The translations under genes and the position numbers were made by a program. The notes under the pieces were generated by a model. That model did not search any database, had not been told where the DNA came from, and saw only the letters and a program-made list of their open reading frames with translations. Positions 5,013 through 6,336 of a stretch of DNA of 6,336 nt are shown piece after piece. The stretch's first letter is position 1. Every line of letters begins with the position of its first letter. The stretch comes from Verrucomicrobiales bacterium (GTDB taxonomy: Bacteria > Verrucomicrobiota > Verrucomicrobiia > Verrucomicrobiales > DEV007): the NCBI GenBank assembly GCA_022424805.1, contig JAKMGR010000360.1:1-6336 (forward strand). The letters are read 5' to 3'.

Positions 5013-6336
5013 TTACACCTTCGGCTCCCAACCGTCGCGATAACTTCTCTTCACGAGCTTCGAAGCTTCCTCATTATCCGTCGACTTCATGTTCGGACCG
5101 TCCCAGTTGATGGGACGTCCTTCGCCAATATTCTGTGCGATGCATCCTAACAGGATCACTTCTGTCAGATAGCCAGCGACTTCAAAATTGGAGTAAGCAG
5201 GTGCTCCGCCTTTCATCATATCGAACCACTCTTTGACGTGACCGGGAGAACGTGGAATCGACTCAGGAATCGCTTTGCAGAATTCGTGCTGATCGCCGGG
5301 GATGTAGACTTTATCGTCCTTTCTCATCAGGGAGAAGTCACGTCCGTAATCGTCGCCTGAATACAACTCTCCTTCGTCTCCAATGATAAGACAACCGCTC
5401 GTGGGAAGCTTGCCCTGTGCCGCGACGACGTGCTTCGTCAGATCCGAGTATGGCCGAATCGGCCAGAAGTCCGGGGTCGGCTTTCCTTCATACCAATAAA
5501 ACTTCAGCGGCGGCCACCCTTCGCGAGCCGGAAAATCAAATCGAATGCGCGAACTCAATGGGAATGTCTCGGGATAGTCGCGCGAGGAAAATTCGCATTC
5601 GATACGGGTGGGATACCCGAGTTTGAGAGCACGGAACGGCATGTTCACCGTGTGGCAGGCCATGTCACCAAGAGCGCCGGTTCCAAAGTCTTTCCATCCA
5701 CGCCACTTGAAGGTGTGATAGACGCCCTTCTTGTAGGGCCGATCTTCAGCAGGCCCAAGCCAAAGATCCCAGTCGAGATTTTCGGGGATGGGATCTTCCC
5801 CTTCCGGTCGCGCGAGACCTTGTGGCCAAATGGGGCGATTAGTCCAGACGTGGAGCTCGGTCGGCTTTCCAACCGCGCCGCCATGAATTACTTCGACACT
5901 GCGGCGGAGTCCATCCATCGCGCTGCCCTGATTGCCCATCTGGGTCGCAAGATTTTTTTCCTTCGCAAGCTCCTTCATCGTCCGCGCTTCCCAAACAGTC
6001 TGAGTGAGCGGCTTCTGAACGTAGGCATGCTTGCCTAGCTGCATCGCCTGGATCCCGGCAACGCCATGGCAGTGGTCAGGAGTCGAAACAGTCACGGCAT
6101 CGATCTGGTCGGCCATCTTGTCGAACATCTCCCGGAAATCCCGGAACTTCGCCGCCTTCGGGAAATTCTTCGCCATCTTCTCCAGCGTATTGGAATCGAC
6201 ATCGCAGAGAGCTGCAATTTCACCGCCCTCTTTTGCCGCGTTCTTCGTGTCGCTATCGCCTTTGCCGCCGACACCGATGCAAGCGACTCGGATTTTGGAA
6301 TTCAAATTCTGCCCGCGAACAATGGCAGGGAATCCG
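5013..6336 (-). CDS. Exported Gfo/Idh/MocA-family oxidoreductase, 5' end cut by window edge
   Basis: An NAD(P)-dependent sugar or cyclitol oxidoreductase of the secreted PVC subgroup. The frame stays open to the window edge; 440 residues are visible before TAA at 5013-5015. The TTG at 6305 is not the start: the frame upstream reads GFPAIVRGQNLNSKIRVACIG, and GFPAIVRGQ is the usual end of a Tat leader in this subgroup, so the true start and twin-arginine lie outside. Visible numbering: Rossmann motif IGVGGKG (20-26), acidic end of beta-2 in CDVD (45-47), catalytic-lysine motif QKP in place of the more common EKP (107-109, K108), and GDMACHTVN (223-231) with D224 and H228 as probable catalytic or substrate residues. 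WEARTMKELA, GNQGSAMDGLRR and WDLWLGPA are subgroup hallmarks. Zymomonas glucose-fructose oxidoreductase is a precedent for a Tat-exported member carrying tightly bound cofactor. The downstream isomerase-like gene is probably co-transcribed. Substrate unknown. Confidence 0.93.
   Translation of the reverse strand, partial: GFPAIVRGQNLNSKIRVACIGVGGKGDSDTKNAAKEGGEIAALCDVDSNTLEKMAKNFPKAAKFRDFREMFDKMADQIDAVTVSTPDHCHGVAGIQAMQLGKHAYVQKPLTQTVWEARTMKELAKEKNLATQMGNQGSAMDGLRRSVEVIHGGAVGKPTELHVWTNRPIWPQGLARPEGEDPIPENLDWDLWLGPAEDRPYKKGVYHTFKWRGWKDFGTGALGDMACHTVNMPFRALKLGYPTRIECEFSSRDYPETFPLSSRIRFDFPAREGWPPLKFYWYEGKPTPDFWPIRPYSDLTKHVVAAQGKLPTSGCLIIGDEGELYSGDDYGRDFSLMRKDDKVYIPGDQHEFCKAIPESIPRSPGHVKEWFDMMKGGAPAYSNFEVAGYLTEVILLGCIAQNIGEGRPINWDGPNMKSTDNEEASKLVKRSYRDGWEPKV

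Noticed and set aside
5430..6038. A 202-codon + strand open frame opposite the oxidoreductase gene
   Set aside because: Antisense to conserved Gfo/Idh/MocA motifs; the protein is unrecognisable.
1..6336. CRISPR array, tRNA, rRNA, transposon ends or phage genes
   Set aside because: No regularly spaced repeats, no tRNA-like cloverleaf, no transposase motif and no terminal inverted repeats were seen on reading; coding density is explained by the four genes.

Overview
This window looks like chromosomal DNA from a bacterium of the Planctomycetota/Verrucomicrobiota (PVC) group, with Verrucomicrobiota a little more likely. The main clue is the large gene in the middle. It has the N-terminal beta-propeller of the 'membrane-bound dehydrogenase / Piru_Ver' family, followed by HEAT-like repeats, a single c-type heme site and a C-terminal discoidin-like domain. 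That architecture is largely restricted to these phyla. The other three genes (a formylglycine sulfatase, an exported xylose-isomerase-like TIM barrel and an exported Gfo/Idh/MocA oxidoreductase) belong to families that are strongly expanded in the same group. No RNA gene, insertion sequence, CRISPR array or phage gene is visible.

Layout: bases 1-1266 (+) hold a sulfatase whose first few codons lie outside the window. After 93 bases, 1360-3927 (+) encodes the PVC-type cytochrome. A 170-base gap follows between convergent genes and contains short inverted repeats. Bases 4098-4985 (-) encode a Tat-exported sugar phosphate isomerase/epimerase-like protein. Its start lies 27 bases downstream of the stop of a Gfo/Idh/MocA oxidoreductase (5013 to the window edge, -), whose N-terminus is cut off by the window end. 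The window therefore holds two convergent two-gene units, both probably continuing beyond the edges.

Working model (inference): all four proteins appear to be exported. The sulfatase would remove sulfate esters from a glycan. The propeller-cytochrome could oxidise, or pass electrons from, a sugar or alcohol substrate, with its discoidin domain binding glycan or surface. The oxidoreductase and TIM-barrel pair could process a sugar through oxidation and isomerisation or elimination, perhaps by a keto intermediate. This fits the known sulfated-polysaccharide lifestyle of the group, but the substrate cannot be read from the sequence. The most notable local oddity is an aspartate where most sulfatases carry the active-site histidine of the GKWH motif.
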